From a virus, in IMG/VR virus record IMGVR_UViG_3300045051_001512, positions 1-40,760 of that record: 40,760 bases of DNA; one strand, 5' to 3'. Positions 8,503 to 17,282 of the stretch are shown piece by piece. The notes below the pieces were generated by a model. The model was not told where the DNA came from and did not search any database. It saw only the letters and a list, made by a program, of their open reading frames with translations. The position numbers and the translations under genes were made by a program. Numbering within the stretch: position 1 is the stretch's first letter; the number at the start of each line of letters is the position of its first letter.

Positions 8503-8832
8503 GTGGCTGAGTTCTCATCGGAAACACGGTCGTACATCCGCGAATGGTTTCAGCCGTCGACCTTGTTGCATTTGGGGACGGTGGTGGCGTGCGTGATCCT
8601 CGCTTGGGGGAACGTGACCAGCCGGCTGAACTTTGCCGAAAAGAAGCTCGGCGAGCACGAAGTGCGGATCGACGATGTGGAGAAGCAGGTGACGGTGACG
8701 GAGATGAACGCTGAGCGTGCCCAGACAAGCCTGGAGCGGAGGCTAGCCGAGATCGGGGTTATCAAGACCGAAGTTCAGGAACTGAACCGAAAGATCGAGC
8801 GGCTGCTGACACAGCAGGGGCAAAGACCTTAG
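8503..8832 (+). CDS. One-TM coiled-coil protein (holin/XhlA-like)
   Basis: A 109-residue protein starting with GTG, with GGGAG upstream. A single membrane segment lies at residues 19-38 (LLHLGTVVACVILAWG), followed by a coiled coil running to the C-terminus with regular Glu/Lys/Leu heptads. This is the plan of small phage lysis accessory proteins such as XhlA-type or spanin-like proteins. With the lipoprotein upstream it forms the only visible lysis-like module. Function is inferred from topology and place only. Confidence 0.55.
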   Translation: MAEFSSETRSYIREWFQPSTLLHLGTVVACVILAWGNVTSRLNFAEKKLGEHEVRIDDVEKQVTVTEMNAERAQTSLERRLAEIGVIKTEVQELNRKIERLLTQQGQRP

Positions 8833-8842
8833 AGAAACCATC

Positions 8843-11140
8843 ATGCCAGTTACACCTGCGGAATTTCTCGCGCGAGCATCGATCGCGGTGAGTTTGGCCA
8901 ATGGGCCGATCACCAGCGGGGCGATCTCTAACTTCATGCTGCCGCCTCTGGACCTGACCGAGGCGCTGGGTGGATTGCACATCAGCGACGAGGCGAATGA
9001 CGTGCGGGTGGCAGATACGTTGCTCAACGACCTGAGCTTTACTCAGCATCGCGACGCGGTCAGCAGCGGGGACACGGTGCGGGGGCTGACCAACTTCTGG
9101 CTCAACGGCAACCCCGGCACGGCGGGAGTGCGGAGCGGAGAAAACCTCTACTACACGCGGGCGCTGACGGACGGGAAGGTGCTTTTTTCCCAAAGGAACC
9201 TTAAGACCCACAAGGTCGTCAGCCGGGTGCTGGTGGCGAACTGGGCGGCCAGTGACCACAACACAGGGGCGGTGTTTGACCTCAACCGCGACGGTCGGAT
9301 AGGCATCATCGCCAGCGAGCACTCGCAGAACGGCTTCCTTGCCTGGCGGATGACCCGACCGCATGACATGGACAGCATCGGCGATCCGGTCGACCTGAAG
9401 ACCGCGATGGGGCTGCCTTCGCAGAGCAGCTATGCCCAGGTGTTCTTCTCGCCGCTGTTTCCGGGCAGGACCTTCTGCCTGTTCAGGACCACCGCGCCGA
9501 CATGGACCCGGCTGCTGAGCTGGTCGGACTCGCCGGATCTGTCGGTGTGGGCGACGCCGGTGACGCTCATCACATCCAACGGCGTGAACTATGACCGGCC
9601 ATACCCGGTCATCACCTACGACACCGCTACCGACCGCCTCTACATCCTGTTCTCCAGGGACAACCCCGAGGACATCTACGACACCTCTGGCAATCAGATC
9701 GGCGGCGAGCCGAACAACGTGCCGCTGTATGCCGGCTACCTGCAGTTTGCTCCCGGTGCCCATACGGGCTGGACCGTGCGAACGATGACCGGTACCTCAC
9801 TGGGGGCATTTGGCACGGCGGTGCTCAACTTGACCAATGCCACCAATGCCTGGCAGGTGGCGGATCGTGTCGCGTGGCCGTGGCACGCGTTCATGTGCGC
9901 GGGCCAGCCGGCCTTCATCATCGGATCGACTAACGCGACGGATGAGCGGGTGCAGGAGATGAGGGTGCTGCGCTGGAATGGATCGGCCTTTGCCGCTGTC
10001 ACCCTGCCGGCGACGGTGACCACGGCGGCTGACGATTACTACCCGGCCGGAGCTTGCAGCGCCGATGGCGGCCAGACGATCTACGCCTGCACGGCGAGCA
10101 ACGGGGCATTACCCGGCCCGGCCAACCAGCGCGTGGTGAAGTATGTCACGACGGACAACTGGGCGACGGCCCCTACCCCGACCGAACTGGAGCGACATGC
10201 GGGGATGCACGTTCGGTTTGTCTGGGTACCCGACAACGCGGATGGCCTGTGCCCGTTGGTGGTGGATAGCGGCTACTTCGAGCGCATCACTCAGAAGTAC
10301 AACCTCTTCGGCCGGGGGCAGGTGCCGCTGTTCTTTGGCCGCAAGGGCGTGGTGATTGCTCCGGTGGTGCCAAGTCTTCCGGTGGACGGGAACGCGGTGA
10401 TCGAGGTGTTCGCCGGGAAGAGCGGTCTGGCCGCCGGCAACAGCAGCCCTGACAGCACTTTGGTGTTTGACTGGGCCGCACCGACGCTGGGACGGAGTTA
10501 CCTGGGGACCAACCCTGCGACGTTCTTCCAGAACATCGCGCAGTTTTCCATCGAGTTTGCGATCGACATCTACGGGTTCGACACCGACACCGATGGCGCC
10601 GGCAGCGACACCGAGGCGACGGACAACTTCCTGCTCAGCGGTTGGGACGGTACACGCGGCGGACCGATCATCCGGTACCGGAAGAACGTGACGCCGTTCG
10701 AGCTCAACTTTGTGGTGATCGAGGGCACGACCAACCGGACGGTCAACAACACCAATCTGACGAGGCCGGGGATTGGTCGGCACTACTACTGCCTGAACTA
10801 TTCGACCTCGACCGGAGCGAAGATCTATCACAACGGTGTGGCGGGCAACGGAGTGCAGTCGATCGCGGCGAACTATATGTCGTCGGGGGCGGCGACGGTC
10901 CCTCTGATCGCGTTGTGGGGCATGCACGGCCAGCCGGATCAGCACACTTTTGGGCGGCTGCTGTGGTGCCGCGTGCGTACTGCGGCACTGGGTTCTGGTA
11001 CCGGGCTTGATGGTCAGCCGCGGGCAGTGCGGACAGTCGACGAGATTCTGGCCATGGACCACATGGTTAGGGCCAAGGACGCGATCCAGATCATCGGGCG
11101 GAACAGCTTTGGGAGCCGGCGGCCGCAGATCTTTGTTTAG
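8843..11140 (+). CDS. Large fibre-type protein: BNR-like beta-propeller plus LamG/lectin domain
   Basis: A 765-residue protein. Residues 100-500 show repeated short strands with Asp-box-like and aromatic motifs (for example VFDLNRDGRIG, ITYDTATDRLYILFSRD, YTCT/YACT turns), as in BNR-4-type sialidase-like propellers. Residues 540-740 resemble a concanavalin/LamG jelly roll (FSIEFAIDIYGFD, RHYYCLNYSTSTGAKIYHNG). Such proteins usually bind or cut surface glycans, so a receptor-binding fibre or spike is likely. Its place between the terminase and the portal is unusual for a tail fibre. I see no signal peptide. The domain calls are by pattern, not alignment. Confidence 0.65.
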   Translation: MPVTPAEFLARASIAVSLANGPITSGAISNFMLPPLDLTEALGGLHISDEANDVRVADTLLNDLSFTQHRDAVSSGDTVRGLTNFWLNGNPGTAGVRSGENLYYTRALTDGKVLFSQRNLKTHKVVSRVLVANWAASDHNTGAVFDLNRDGRIGIIASEHSQNGFLAWRMTRPHDMDSIGDPVDLKTAMGLPSQSSYAQVFFSPLFPGRTFCLFRTTAPTWTRLLSWSDSPDLSVWATPVTLITSNGVNYDRPYPVITYDTATDRLYILFSRDNPEDIYDTSGNQIGGEPNNVPLYAGYLQFAPGAHTGWTVRTMTGTSLGAFGTAVLNLTNATNAWQVADRVAWPWHAFMCAGQPAFIIGSTNATDERVQEMRVLRWNGSAFAAVTLPATVTTAADDYYPAGACSADGGQTIYACTASNGALPGPANQRVVKYVTTDNWATAPTPTELERHAGMHVRFVWVPDNADGLCPLVVDSGYFERITQKYNLFGRGQVPLFFGRKGVVIAPVVPSLPVDGNAVIEVFAGKSGLAAGNSSPDSTLVFDWAAPTLGRSYLGTNPATFFQNIAQFSIEFAIDIYGFDTDTDGAGSDTEATDNFLLSGWDGTRGGPIIRYRKNVTPFELNFVVIEGTTNRTVNNTNLTRPGIGRHYYCLNYSTSTGAKIYHNGVAGNGVQSIAANYMSSGAATVPLIALWGMHGQPDQHTFGRLLWCRVRTAALGSGTGLDGQPRAVRTVDEILAMDHMVRAKDAIQIIGRNSFGSRRPQIFV

Positions 11141-11151
11141 AAGGAGAAGCC

Positions 11152-11445
11152 ATGGGCAAGAGTGCTGGAGCAACAACCATCAACGCGATCACGAGCGGCA
11201 CGGCGGAGACGATCTTCGACAGTGCCGTGGATGAGAAGGCCACCAGGCTCTTCATCTACAACCCGAGCACGGAGATCGTTTACGTGAATATCGAAGGGCT
11301 GCACAAGGTGGGCGAGTTCTTCCCGATGAGGCCGCAAGTCGGCCTGACCTTCGGGCCGGTGCTGCCGCCCGGAATCAAGACGGTGAAGGCCTACGCGGCG
11401 GCGGCGGGGACTGTGGTGGAACACTCGGTTCTGTCGCGTGTCTAG
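11152..11445 (+). CDS. Small beta-rich phage protein
   Basis: A 97-residue protein with AAGGAG before the ATG. It is beta-rich and resembles short phage structural proteins that begin with a Thr/Ala-rich strand and end with a small barrel (FIYNPSTEIVYVNIEG, GPVLPPGIKTVKAY). It sits directly after the fibre-type gene and may be its partner or a decoration protein. It shares its overall style with the product of 23433-23765. No family name can be given. Confidence 0.6.
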   Translation: MGKSAGATTINAITSGTAETIFDSAVDEKATRLFIYNPSTEIVYVNIEGLHKVGEFFPMRPQVGLTFGPVLPPGIKTVKAYAAAAGTVVEHSVLSRV

Positions 11446-11482
11446 GCTGACGAGGATTTAGTCCGGAAAGGTGCAACAAACC

Positions 11483-11680
11483 ATGGCGGAAGAGCTCGAA
11501 ACCAAGATCGCAGAGAACGCGGCCGGGCCGAAGATGGTCCGCGGGGATGAGGGAGCAGTGGAGCAGCATTCGCTGATGGACCAGATCGAGGCGGATCGGT
11601 ATCTGGCGTCGAAGAAGGCGGCGAAGAAGGGGCTGGGGGTGCGGCTGGTGAGGCTGGTGCCACCGGGGGCGGTGTCCTGA
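11483..11680 (+). CDS. Short pre-portal protein
   Basis: A 65-residue protein; the ATG at 11483 has GGAAAGG 11 nt upstream, better than the GTG at 11471. Its centre reads HSLMDQIEADRYLASKKAAK and its C-terminus is basic, ending in a VRLVPPGA motif. Short proteins of this style are common just before lambda-type portals. A head-assembly role is inferred only from position. Confidence 0.6.
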   Translation: MAEELETKIAENAAGPKMVRGDEGAVEQHSLMDQIEADRYLASKKAAKKGLGVRLVRLVPPGAVS

Positions 11681-11726
11681 CGGCGGCGGTGGCTGGTTAA
11701 CAACTACTAATCTCGCAGAAATTGAC

Positions 11727-13355
11727 ATGAGTTCGATGTCCACACGACTGGCCGCGGATACGCGGGAGCTGGTCCGTGCGCAGAAGGTACGCCTGAGCGA
11801 GGTGGGCGCCCGGCCATACGGCGGCGGCTCGCTTCGCGGCAGGTACGACGCGGCTCAGACGGTGGACGGCAACCGCCGACACTGGGCAATGTCGGACGGG
11901 CTGAGCCCCGCAGCGGGCCAGACGCCGGCGATCCGGCGGACGCTGCGGAACCGGGCACGGTACGAGACTGCAAACAACAGCTATGCGGCGGGCATGAAGC
12001 TGACGGTGGGCAATGACACGGTGGGGACAGGCCCGCGGGTGCAGATGCTGACAGATGAGGCGGAACTGAACGACGCGCTGGAGCGGAGTTTCGCGGCTTG
12101 GGCGGATGAGACGGAGCTGGCGGCCAAGCTGCGGACGCTGCGCATGGCGAGGATGGACTCGGGGGAAGGCTTTGCGGTGATGGCTGCCGACCCCGGGCTG
12201 CGGCACGTGGTGAAGCTAAACCTTCGGCTGATCGAGGCAGACCAGATCGCGATGGACCTGATCTCGCTGATGAAGAGCAAAACCAGCCTGACCGGCGAGC
12301 TGACGACGGAGGAGACGGACGGGATCGAGATGGACGACAGCGGCCGGCCACGGCGGTACTGGGTGCTCAAGGGTCATCCAGGCGGGCAGGGCAGTGCGTT
12401 CATGTCGATCGGCGGCGATGGGAACTGGGTGGATGCGAAGTACGTGCTGCATTTCTTCAGGCGTGAGCGGCCGGGGCAGGTGCGGGGTATCCCGGAGATC
12501 ACGCCGGCGCTGGGGCTGTTTGCCCAGTTGCGGCGGTACACGATCGCGGTGCTCGAGGCGGCTGAGACAGCGGCGGGCTGGGCGGCCGTGCTGAAGAGTG
12601 ACTCCTCGGCGGACGCGGACGGGGCAGAGCTGAGCGCCGAAGACCCACAGGCGATGGACCAGGTGGAGCTGCAGCGGCGGATGGCGACGGTCCTCCCGCG
12701 CGGCTGGGACATCAGCCAGGTGAAGGCGGAGCAGCCGACGACGACTTACGGGGACTTCAAGCGGGAGATCCTCAACGAGATCGCGCGGTGCCTGAACATG
12801 CCATTCAACGTGGCTGCCGGCAACAGCGCTTCCTACAACTACGCCTCGGGGCGGCTGGACCATCAGACCTACTTCAAGGCGATCAAGGTGGACCGGAGTG
12901 AGCTGGAGACCCTGCTGGACCGGCTGTTTGAGGCGTTCATTACTGAGCAACTGCTGGTGTGGTCGGTGGCAGGGGACGAACTAGGTGAGCTGGCGGGCGA
13001 TGCACTCAAGCGGCTGAGGCTGGGGCTGCTGGATTGGGCGTGGTTCTGGCCGGGGAATCCGCATGTGGACCCGGTCAAGGAGGCTGCGGCCACGGAGACG
13101 CGGCTGAAGACCAACACGACGACGCTGGCGGAGGAGTACGCGGTTGAAGGCAAGGACTGGGAGAAGCAGCTGCGGCAGCGGGGCAAGGAACTGAAGTTGA
13201 TGAAGGACATGGAGAAGGAGTTCGGGATCAGCTTCTCGGCTGTTGTGCCGGGTGCGGGCATGCCCAACGGGGCGGCGCCGGGCGGTCCCAAGAAGGAAGA
13301 GCCATCTGCGGCGAAAGAAGAGGACGACGATGACGATGACCAACAAGACGAATAA
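11727..13355 (+). CDS. Phage portal protein, lambda family
   Basis: A 542-residue portal. Features of lambda gpB-like portals are visible: an N-terminal RRHWAMSDGLSPAAG segment, a stretch RYETANNSYAAGMKLTVGND, the stem region, RPGQVRGIPEITPALGLFAQLRRY, and SYNYASGRLDHQTYFKAIKVDR near residue 372. The C-terminus is a highly acidic tail of Glu and Asp. Twelve copies form the ring through which DNA enters and leaves the head. The ATG has no strong ribosome site; a second ATG lies 9 bp on. The last 26 bp overlap the protease-capsid gene. Confidence 0.92.
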   Translation: MSSMSTRLAADTRELVRAQKVRLSEVGARPYGGGSLRGRYDAAQTVDGNRRHWAMSDGLSPAAGQTPAIRRTLRNRARYETANNSYAAGMKLTVGNDTVGTGPRVQMLTDEAELNDALERSFAAWADETELAAKLRTLRMARMDSGEGFAVMAADPGLRHVVKLNLRLIEADQIAMDLISLMKSKTSLTGELTTEETDGIEMDDSGRPRRYWVLKGHPGGQGSAFMSIGGDGNWVDAKYVLHFFRRERPGQVRGIPEITPALGLFAQLRRYTIAVLEAAETAAGWAAVLKSDSSADADGAELSAEDPQAMDQVELQRRMATVLPRGWDISQVKAEQPTTTYGDFKREILNEIARCLNMPFNVAAGNSASYNYASGRLDHQTYFKAIKVDRSELETLLDRLFEAFITEQLLVWSVAGDELGELAGDALKRLRLGLLDWAWFWPGNPHVDPVKEAAATETRLKTNTTTLAEEYAVEGKDWEKQLRQRGKELKLMKDMEKEFGISFSAVVPGAGMPNGAAPGGPKKEEPSAAKEEDDDDDDQQDE

Positions 13356-15543
13356 GCGAATTCTGGCGAGCAAAACCCAAGGTGCGACGCAGAAGATCGC
13401 CATGACGGCCGCGGTGACCTTTGTGCAGGAGCCAGCGACGCAAACCGCAGACGGGGCTGGCGCGGGCGGTGAAGCCCGGCCGGTGAAGAGCTTTGAGATG
13501 GTGGCGTACACCGGCGGGGCGATGCGGTTGATGTTCTGGCGGTACCCGGTGGTGATCGACCTGGCGGGACTGACGGCGGGGAACAGCAAGCGGCCGATCT
13601 ACCTGCAGCATGAGTACACCATGGCGGCGCTGCTGGGTCAGACCACGGAGGTGACCAAGACGCAGGACCAGCTGAGCGTGAAGGGGCGGTTTCTGGCGAG
13701 GCAGCCGGCGGCGAAGCAGGTCATGGATCTGCAGGAGGACGGCTACGAGTGGCAGGCGAGTGTGGGGGTGAGCCCGAGCCGGGTCGAGTTCGTGGATGCG
13801 GGGAAATCAGTCGTTGTGAACGGTCGAAGCTTCAACGGTCCGCTGTATGTGACACGGGCCGGAACTCTGGACGAGGTGAGCTTCGTGATGTTGGGCGCGG
13901 ACGATAACACGTCCGCCAAGATTGCGGCGGGGCGTAAAACCTCTGTTGCCGCGAAAGGAAATGCCATGACTTTTGAGCAGTGGCTGGCTGATCGCGGCCT
14001 TGTCGCGAGCGGTCTATCGTTGAAACAGCGCGAGTCGCTGGAGAAGGATTACAACGCCCTAGTGGCGGCCGGCGTCATTGCCGCGGCCGGTGGCGGTGGC
14101 GGCGATCCGGCGGACCCGGTGGATCCGGGTACTGCGGAGCAGGTCATTGCTGATCTGCGTGCCCGTCGTGCTGCCGAGATCGGCCGGCAGAACGCCATCA
14201 CGAAAGCCTGCGGTGGCAAGCATGGCGACATTGAAGCCAAGGCCATCGCCGAGGGATGGTCGGTGGACAAGACGGAGCTGGAGGTGATGCGTGCTGAGCG
14301 GCCTCAGCCGGGCAGCCTGCCGGCGGGAGGCGGCGGCAATCGTGGTGGCGGTCTGTCCAAGATGGCGGCGGCCGTGGCGTTTGCCGCGATCTGCGCGAGT
14401 GCAGGTATGCAGGAGGAGGCGATCGCCAAGAGCCTGCCGGATGGAGAGCGGCAGGCGGTGATGAACGAAGCCATGAGCGGGAAGATGCGCGGCTTCGGCA
14501 TCCAGTCGCTGATGGACTGGACGATCCGGGCGGCCGGTGAGTCGTTCGACGGCCAGCGGACCAGCAGCGAGTTCCTCGTAGCCGCCTTGAAGGCCGACCA
14601 GAAGATCCAAGCCAGTGGCACCAACGGCTTCACGACCCTGTCGCTGTCGGGAATCCTGTCCAACCTGGCGAAGAAGGTGCTGCTGGAAACCTACACGGCA
14701 CAGAATGTGGTGTGGGATCAGATTGCCGGCCTCGGCAACAACAGCGACTTCAAGCCGACGACGCGGTACCGGCTGGATTCGTCGGGCGGCTACCAGCAGG
14801 TATCGGCCACTGGCGAACTGAAGCACAGCGGCCTGTCGGAAGCCGGGTACAGCTCGGCGATCGATACATTCGGTACGCTCATTTCGCTGACGCGCAAGAT
14901 GATGATCAATGACGATCTGGGCGCGTTCCTGCAGGTGCCTGGCCTGTTGGGCCGGATGGCGGCGGTGCGGCTGGAGGAGGCGGTCTTCTCGCTGTGGATG
15001 AGCAACCCGAGCAACTTCTTCTCTACCGGCAATCGCAACCTGCTGACCGGTGCCGGGTCGGTTCTGTCGATCTCGGCGCTGACCGATGCTGAGACGCTCT
15101 TAGGCAATCAAGTCGACAGCAACGGCAAGCCGATCCTGATGATGGCGGATCGGATCTTGGTGGGCACCAACAACAAGGTGCTGGCCGAGCAGCTCTACAA
15201 GGAGTCGGATATCCGCAACAACACGGCCAATAAGGAGTACGTGGTCAAGAACCCGCACTCGAACAAGTTCCGGGTGATCGTCTCGCCGTACATCAACAAC
15301 GCCGCCATCAAGGACTCGGCCGGCGCGGCCATCGCCAACCAGAGCCAGACCAAGTTCTGGCTGCTGGGGAACCCAGCAGTTCGGGCGGCGATCCGGGTGA
15401 GCCTGCTGAACGGCAACCGGACGCCGGTGCTCGAGAGCGCGGAGACCGACTTCGCGACTCTGGGCATGCAGTGGAGGAGCTACCACGACTTCGGCGTTGG
15501 GATGGAAGACGCGGTGGCGGCGGTGCAGAGCAACGGTGCTTAA
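13330..15543 (+). CDS. Fused prohead protease-major capsid protein
   Basis: A 737-residue fusion. Residues 50-200 form a HK97-type prohead protease with His94 in PIYLQHEY and Ser144 in WQASVGVSP, the expected catalytic pair. After a linker with Gly-rich and charged helices (about 213-340, scaffold/delta-like), residues 345-737 form a Mu gpT-like or HK97-fold capsid protein (TAQNVVWDQIAG, LISLTRKMMINDDLGAF, ADRILVGTNNKVLAEQLY). An in-frame ATG at 13966 with AAAGGAA in front could give a separate 525-residue scaffold-capsid protein. The protease would then mature the shell in cis or in trans. Start chosen after the acidic portal tail. Confidence 0.88.
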   Translation: MTMTNKTNKRILASKTQGATQKIAMTAAVTFVQEPATQTADGAGAGGEARPVKSFEMVAYTGGAMRLMFWRYPVVIDLAGLTAGNSKRPIYLQHEYTMAALLGQTTEVTKTQDQLSVKGRFLARQPAAKQVMDLQEDGYEWQASVGVSPSRVEFVDAGKSVVVNGRSFNGPLYVTRAGTLDEVSFVMLGADDNTSAKIAAGRKTSVAAKGNAMTFEQWLADRGLVASGLSLKQRESLEKDYNALVAAGVIAAAGGGGGDPADPVDPGTAEQVIADLRARRAAEIGRQNAITKACGGKHGDIEAKAIAEGWSVDKTELEVMRAERPQPGSLPAGGGGNRGGGLSKMAAAVAFAAICASAGMQEEAIAKSLPDGERQAVMNEAMSGKMRGFGIQSLMDWTIRAAGESFDGQRTSSEFLVAALKADQKIQASGTNGFTTLSLSGILSNLAKKVLLETYTAQNVVWDQIAGLGNNSDFKPTTRYRLDSSGGYQQVSATGELKHSGLSEAGYSSAIDTFGTLISLTRKMMINDDLGAFLQVPGLLGRMAAVRLEEAVFSLWMSNPSNFFSTGNRNLLTGAGSVLSISALTDAETLLGNQVDSNGKPILMMADRILVGTNNKVLAEQLYKESDIRNNTANKEYVVKNPHSNKFRVIVSPYINNAAIKDSAGAAIANQSQTKFWLLGNPAVRAAIRVSLLNGNRTPVLESAETDFATLGMQWRSYHDFGVGMEDAVAAVQSNGA
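13954..13968 (+). promoter_or_regulatory. Internal ribosome site and in-frame ATG inside protease-capsid gene
   Basis: AAAGGAA at 13954-13960 stands 5 nt before an ATG at 13966 that is in frame with the protease-capsid ORF and falls exactly in the linker after the protease domain. It is stronger than the signal of the full-length start at 13330. It would allow a nested capsid protein to be made in excess over the fusion, as in lambda C/Nu3-type nested genes. Confidence 0.6.
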
Positions 15544-15557
15544 TCGGTGGAATTGAC

Positions 15558-15587
15558 GCCAGCGGGCAGGGTGTCCTGCCCGCTGGC
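15558..15587 (+). terminator. Perfect 13-bp hairpin after capsid gene
   Basis: GCCAGCGGGCAGG and its exact complement are separated by a GTGT loop, 15 bp after the capsid stop. It is followed by a second smaller dyad (15592-15612) and then a T-rich but not pure-T stretch. It may be an attenuator or an mRNA-stabilising end that keeps capsid message in excess; classical rho-independent termination is less sure because the T tract is absent. Confidence 0.6.
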
Positions 15588-15663
15588 CTTCGCGGAGGGC
15601 AAGCCCTTCGCTGCGGTCTTTGTTGAATTTCTTTGAACTTCTTGTGGAAGGACGTGTGACATC

Positions 15664-16362
15664 ATGGGTAAGAGTGACTTTGTAGAAAGTGGTGATCGGA
15701 TCGACTTCACGCCGGTGAGTGCGGTGACGGCGGGCGATCTGGTGGATCTGGGCGGCGGTCTTGTGGGCTTCACGGACAACGATGTGGCGGCCGGCTCCTT
15801 GGGATCGGCGTCGCTGACTGGCATTCGCCGCGGTGTGAAGTCGACGGGCGCGATTGCCAAGGACCAGATCGTTTACTGGAACCCCACGGCCAACCCGGTG
15901 GTTGGTACGGCTGGTTCGGGCGCGTGGTCGGCGACGCCGGCAGCGGGCGCGGTGAAGACTGCGATCTGCCTGCGGGCGGCGCTATCTGATGATCCGCAGG
16001 TGCTGCTGCTGCAGCTCCAGCCGATCTACCTGCGCGGGCCGGTGGAGAAGCTGATTGCCGACCCTGGCAATGCCGGGGCGATCCCGGTGAACGACTCGGG
16101 GTACTGCCCGATCGTGACGGCCGGGTCTGAAACCCGGACGCTGGCTGCACCGAGCTTCATCGGTCAGGAGTTGTTGCTGTACATCAAGACCGATGGCGGC
16201 ACGTGCGTGATCACGGTGGCGTCGGCGATCAACCAGACCGGCAACAACACGATCACGATGGCAGACGTGCGGGACGTGATTCGGCTGGTGGCAATCGAAA
16301 GCGGCGCCAACCGCGTGTGGCACATCGTCAGCAGTGACGGCGCGGTCCTGTCGACGGTGTAG
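15664..16362 (+). CDS. Capsid decoration/cement protein, DUF2190-like
   Basis: A 232-residue protein after a 120-bp hairpin-containing gap. Residues 15-115 match the DUF2190 pattern: a strand, AGDLVDLGGGLVGFTDNDVAAGSLGSA split over two strands, and a late VYWNPTANP. This family decorates heads of phages with lambda-type portals. The C-terminal 100 residues add a beta-rich domain (ELLLYIKTDG, CVITVAS, TITMADVRDVIRLVAI) that resembles phage structural extensions. The start has GGAAGGACGTG upstream. It is bracketed by two strong hairpins, hinting at separate control of its dosage. Confidence 0.75.
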   Translation: MGKSDFVESGDRIDFTPVSAVTAGDLVDLGGGLVGFTDNDVAAGSLGSASLTGIRRGVKSTGAIAKDQIVYWNPTANPVVGTAGSGAWSATPAAGAVKTAICLRAALSDDPQVLLLQLQPIYLRGPVEKLIADPGNAGAIPVNDSGYCPIVTAGSETRTLAAPSFIGQELLLYIKTDGGTCVITVASAINQTGNNTITMADVRDVIRLVAIESGANRVWHIVSSDGAVLSTV

Positions 16363-16383
16363 TAACTGAACTACCTCCCCCTC

Positions 16384-16414
16384 GGGGGCGGGCCTTCCCT
16401 CCAGGCTCGCCCCC
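16384..16414 (+). terminator. Terminator-like hairpin after decoration gene
   Basis: An 11-bp stem (GGGGGCGGGCC against GGCTCGCCCCC, one G-T wobble) with a 9-nt loop, followed by TCTTT. It lies 21 bp after the decoration gene and 27 bp before the next start. It probably ends or weakens transcription into the tail genes; the short T run makes it a partial terminator at best. Confidence 0.6.
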
Positions 16415-16441
16415 TCTTTGGGGTGGTCGGTTTGGATCACC

Positions 16442-16813
16442 ATGGCAGATCTACTCAAGAGCGGTGCGGCTTGGCTGGCAGCGGCCAGGCGGAACTACAT
16501 GGCCAGCGAGGTGACCTACGCCCGTGGGGTGTTCAGCAAGGTCGTGCTGGCGACGCGGGGGAAGACGGACGTGCAGGTGGTGGATGGGGACGGGAATGTG
16601 CGGCAGATGGAGACGGCGGATTTCATCATCAACACCTCGGACCTGGTGCTGGGTGGGCAGGCGGTGCTGCCGGCTCTGGGAGACCGGATCACGGTGCAGC
16701 TGGGTGCAGTGGCGGAGGTGTTTGAAGTGCTGGGGGTGCCGGGGATGGGGCACTACCGGTTCTGTGACCAGCAGAAGTACTCGATTCGGGTGCACACCAA
16801 GAAGGTGATTTAG
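16442..16813 (+). CDS. Head-tail joining (stopper-like) protein
   Basis: A 123-residue protein. Its position after the head genes, size and beta-rich C-terminus (VVDGDGNVRQMETADFII, VLPALGDRITV, VFEVLGVPGMGHYRFCD) match small stopper/connector proteins that seal the head after packaging. The N-terminal helix (SGAAWLAAARRNYMASEVTYARG) is a common opening for this type. ATG chosen at 16442; no strong ribosome site. The stop is followed 1 bp later by the next gene. Confidence 0.65.
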   Translation: MADLLKSGAAWLAAARRNYMASEVTYARGVFSKVVLATRGKTDVQVVDGDGNVRQMETADFIINTSDLVLGGQAVLPALGDRITVQLGAVAEVFEVLGVPGMGHYRFCDQQKYSIRVHTKKVI

Positions 16814-16814
16814 C

Positions 16815-17273
16815 ATGGCCAGCGAACTGGCAACACTCTCGGCGGACGTGGTGGCCATGGTGGAGGGCTTTGGCGGCACGCTGGCTGGGATTCGGGTGGA
16901 GCGGCGGTATCTGGGCCTGAAGAAGCTCGAGGAGATCACGGCCCAGCCATCGATCACTGTGGTGCCGGCGGCGCAGACCAAGACGCGGCGATCTCGAGGT
17001 GAGCACGACCGTGAGCGGCGGATCAGTCTGGCCTACCAGGAGAAGCTGGTGGCGGACGAGACGGCAGACGGGGTGGATCCGGGGGACGCGGCGATGGAGA
17101 AGGCGGAGGCGCTGGCGGAGGGGTTTGAAGTCGGGGACGGGATCGGCAGCGGGGACGGGTTACATCAGATCACGGAAATCCTGCATGAGCCGATTTTTGT
17201 GCAGGAGCACCTTCGGCAGCACGGCGTGTTCACCAGTGTGGTGACTTTGGTGCTGCGGCGGGTGAAAGGCTAA
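16815..17273 (+). CDS. Probable minor tail/head-tail completion protein
   Basis: A 152-residue protein starting 1 bp after the preceding stop. It has an alpha/beta pattern with a central acidic loop (GDAAMEKAEALAEGF) and ends in a beta strand (VFTSVVTLVLRRVK), typical of proteins that set tail-tube length at the head side (gpU/gpZ-like place). It precedes the tail tube gene by 9 bp. The function is inferred from gene order in siphophages; no motif is decisive. Confidence 0.55.
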   Translation: MASELATLSADVVAMVEGFGGTLAGIRVERRYLGLKKLEEITAQPSITVVPAAQTKTRRSRGEHDRERRISLAYQEKLVADETADGVDPGDAAMEKAEALAEGFEVGDGIGSGDGLHQITEILHEPIFVQEHLRQHGVFTSVVTLVLRRVKG

Positions 17274-17282
17274 GGAGATACC

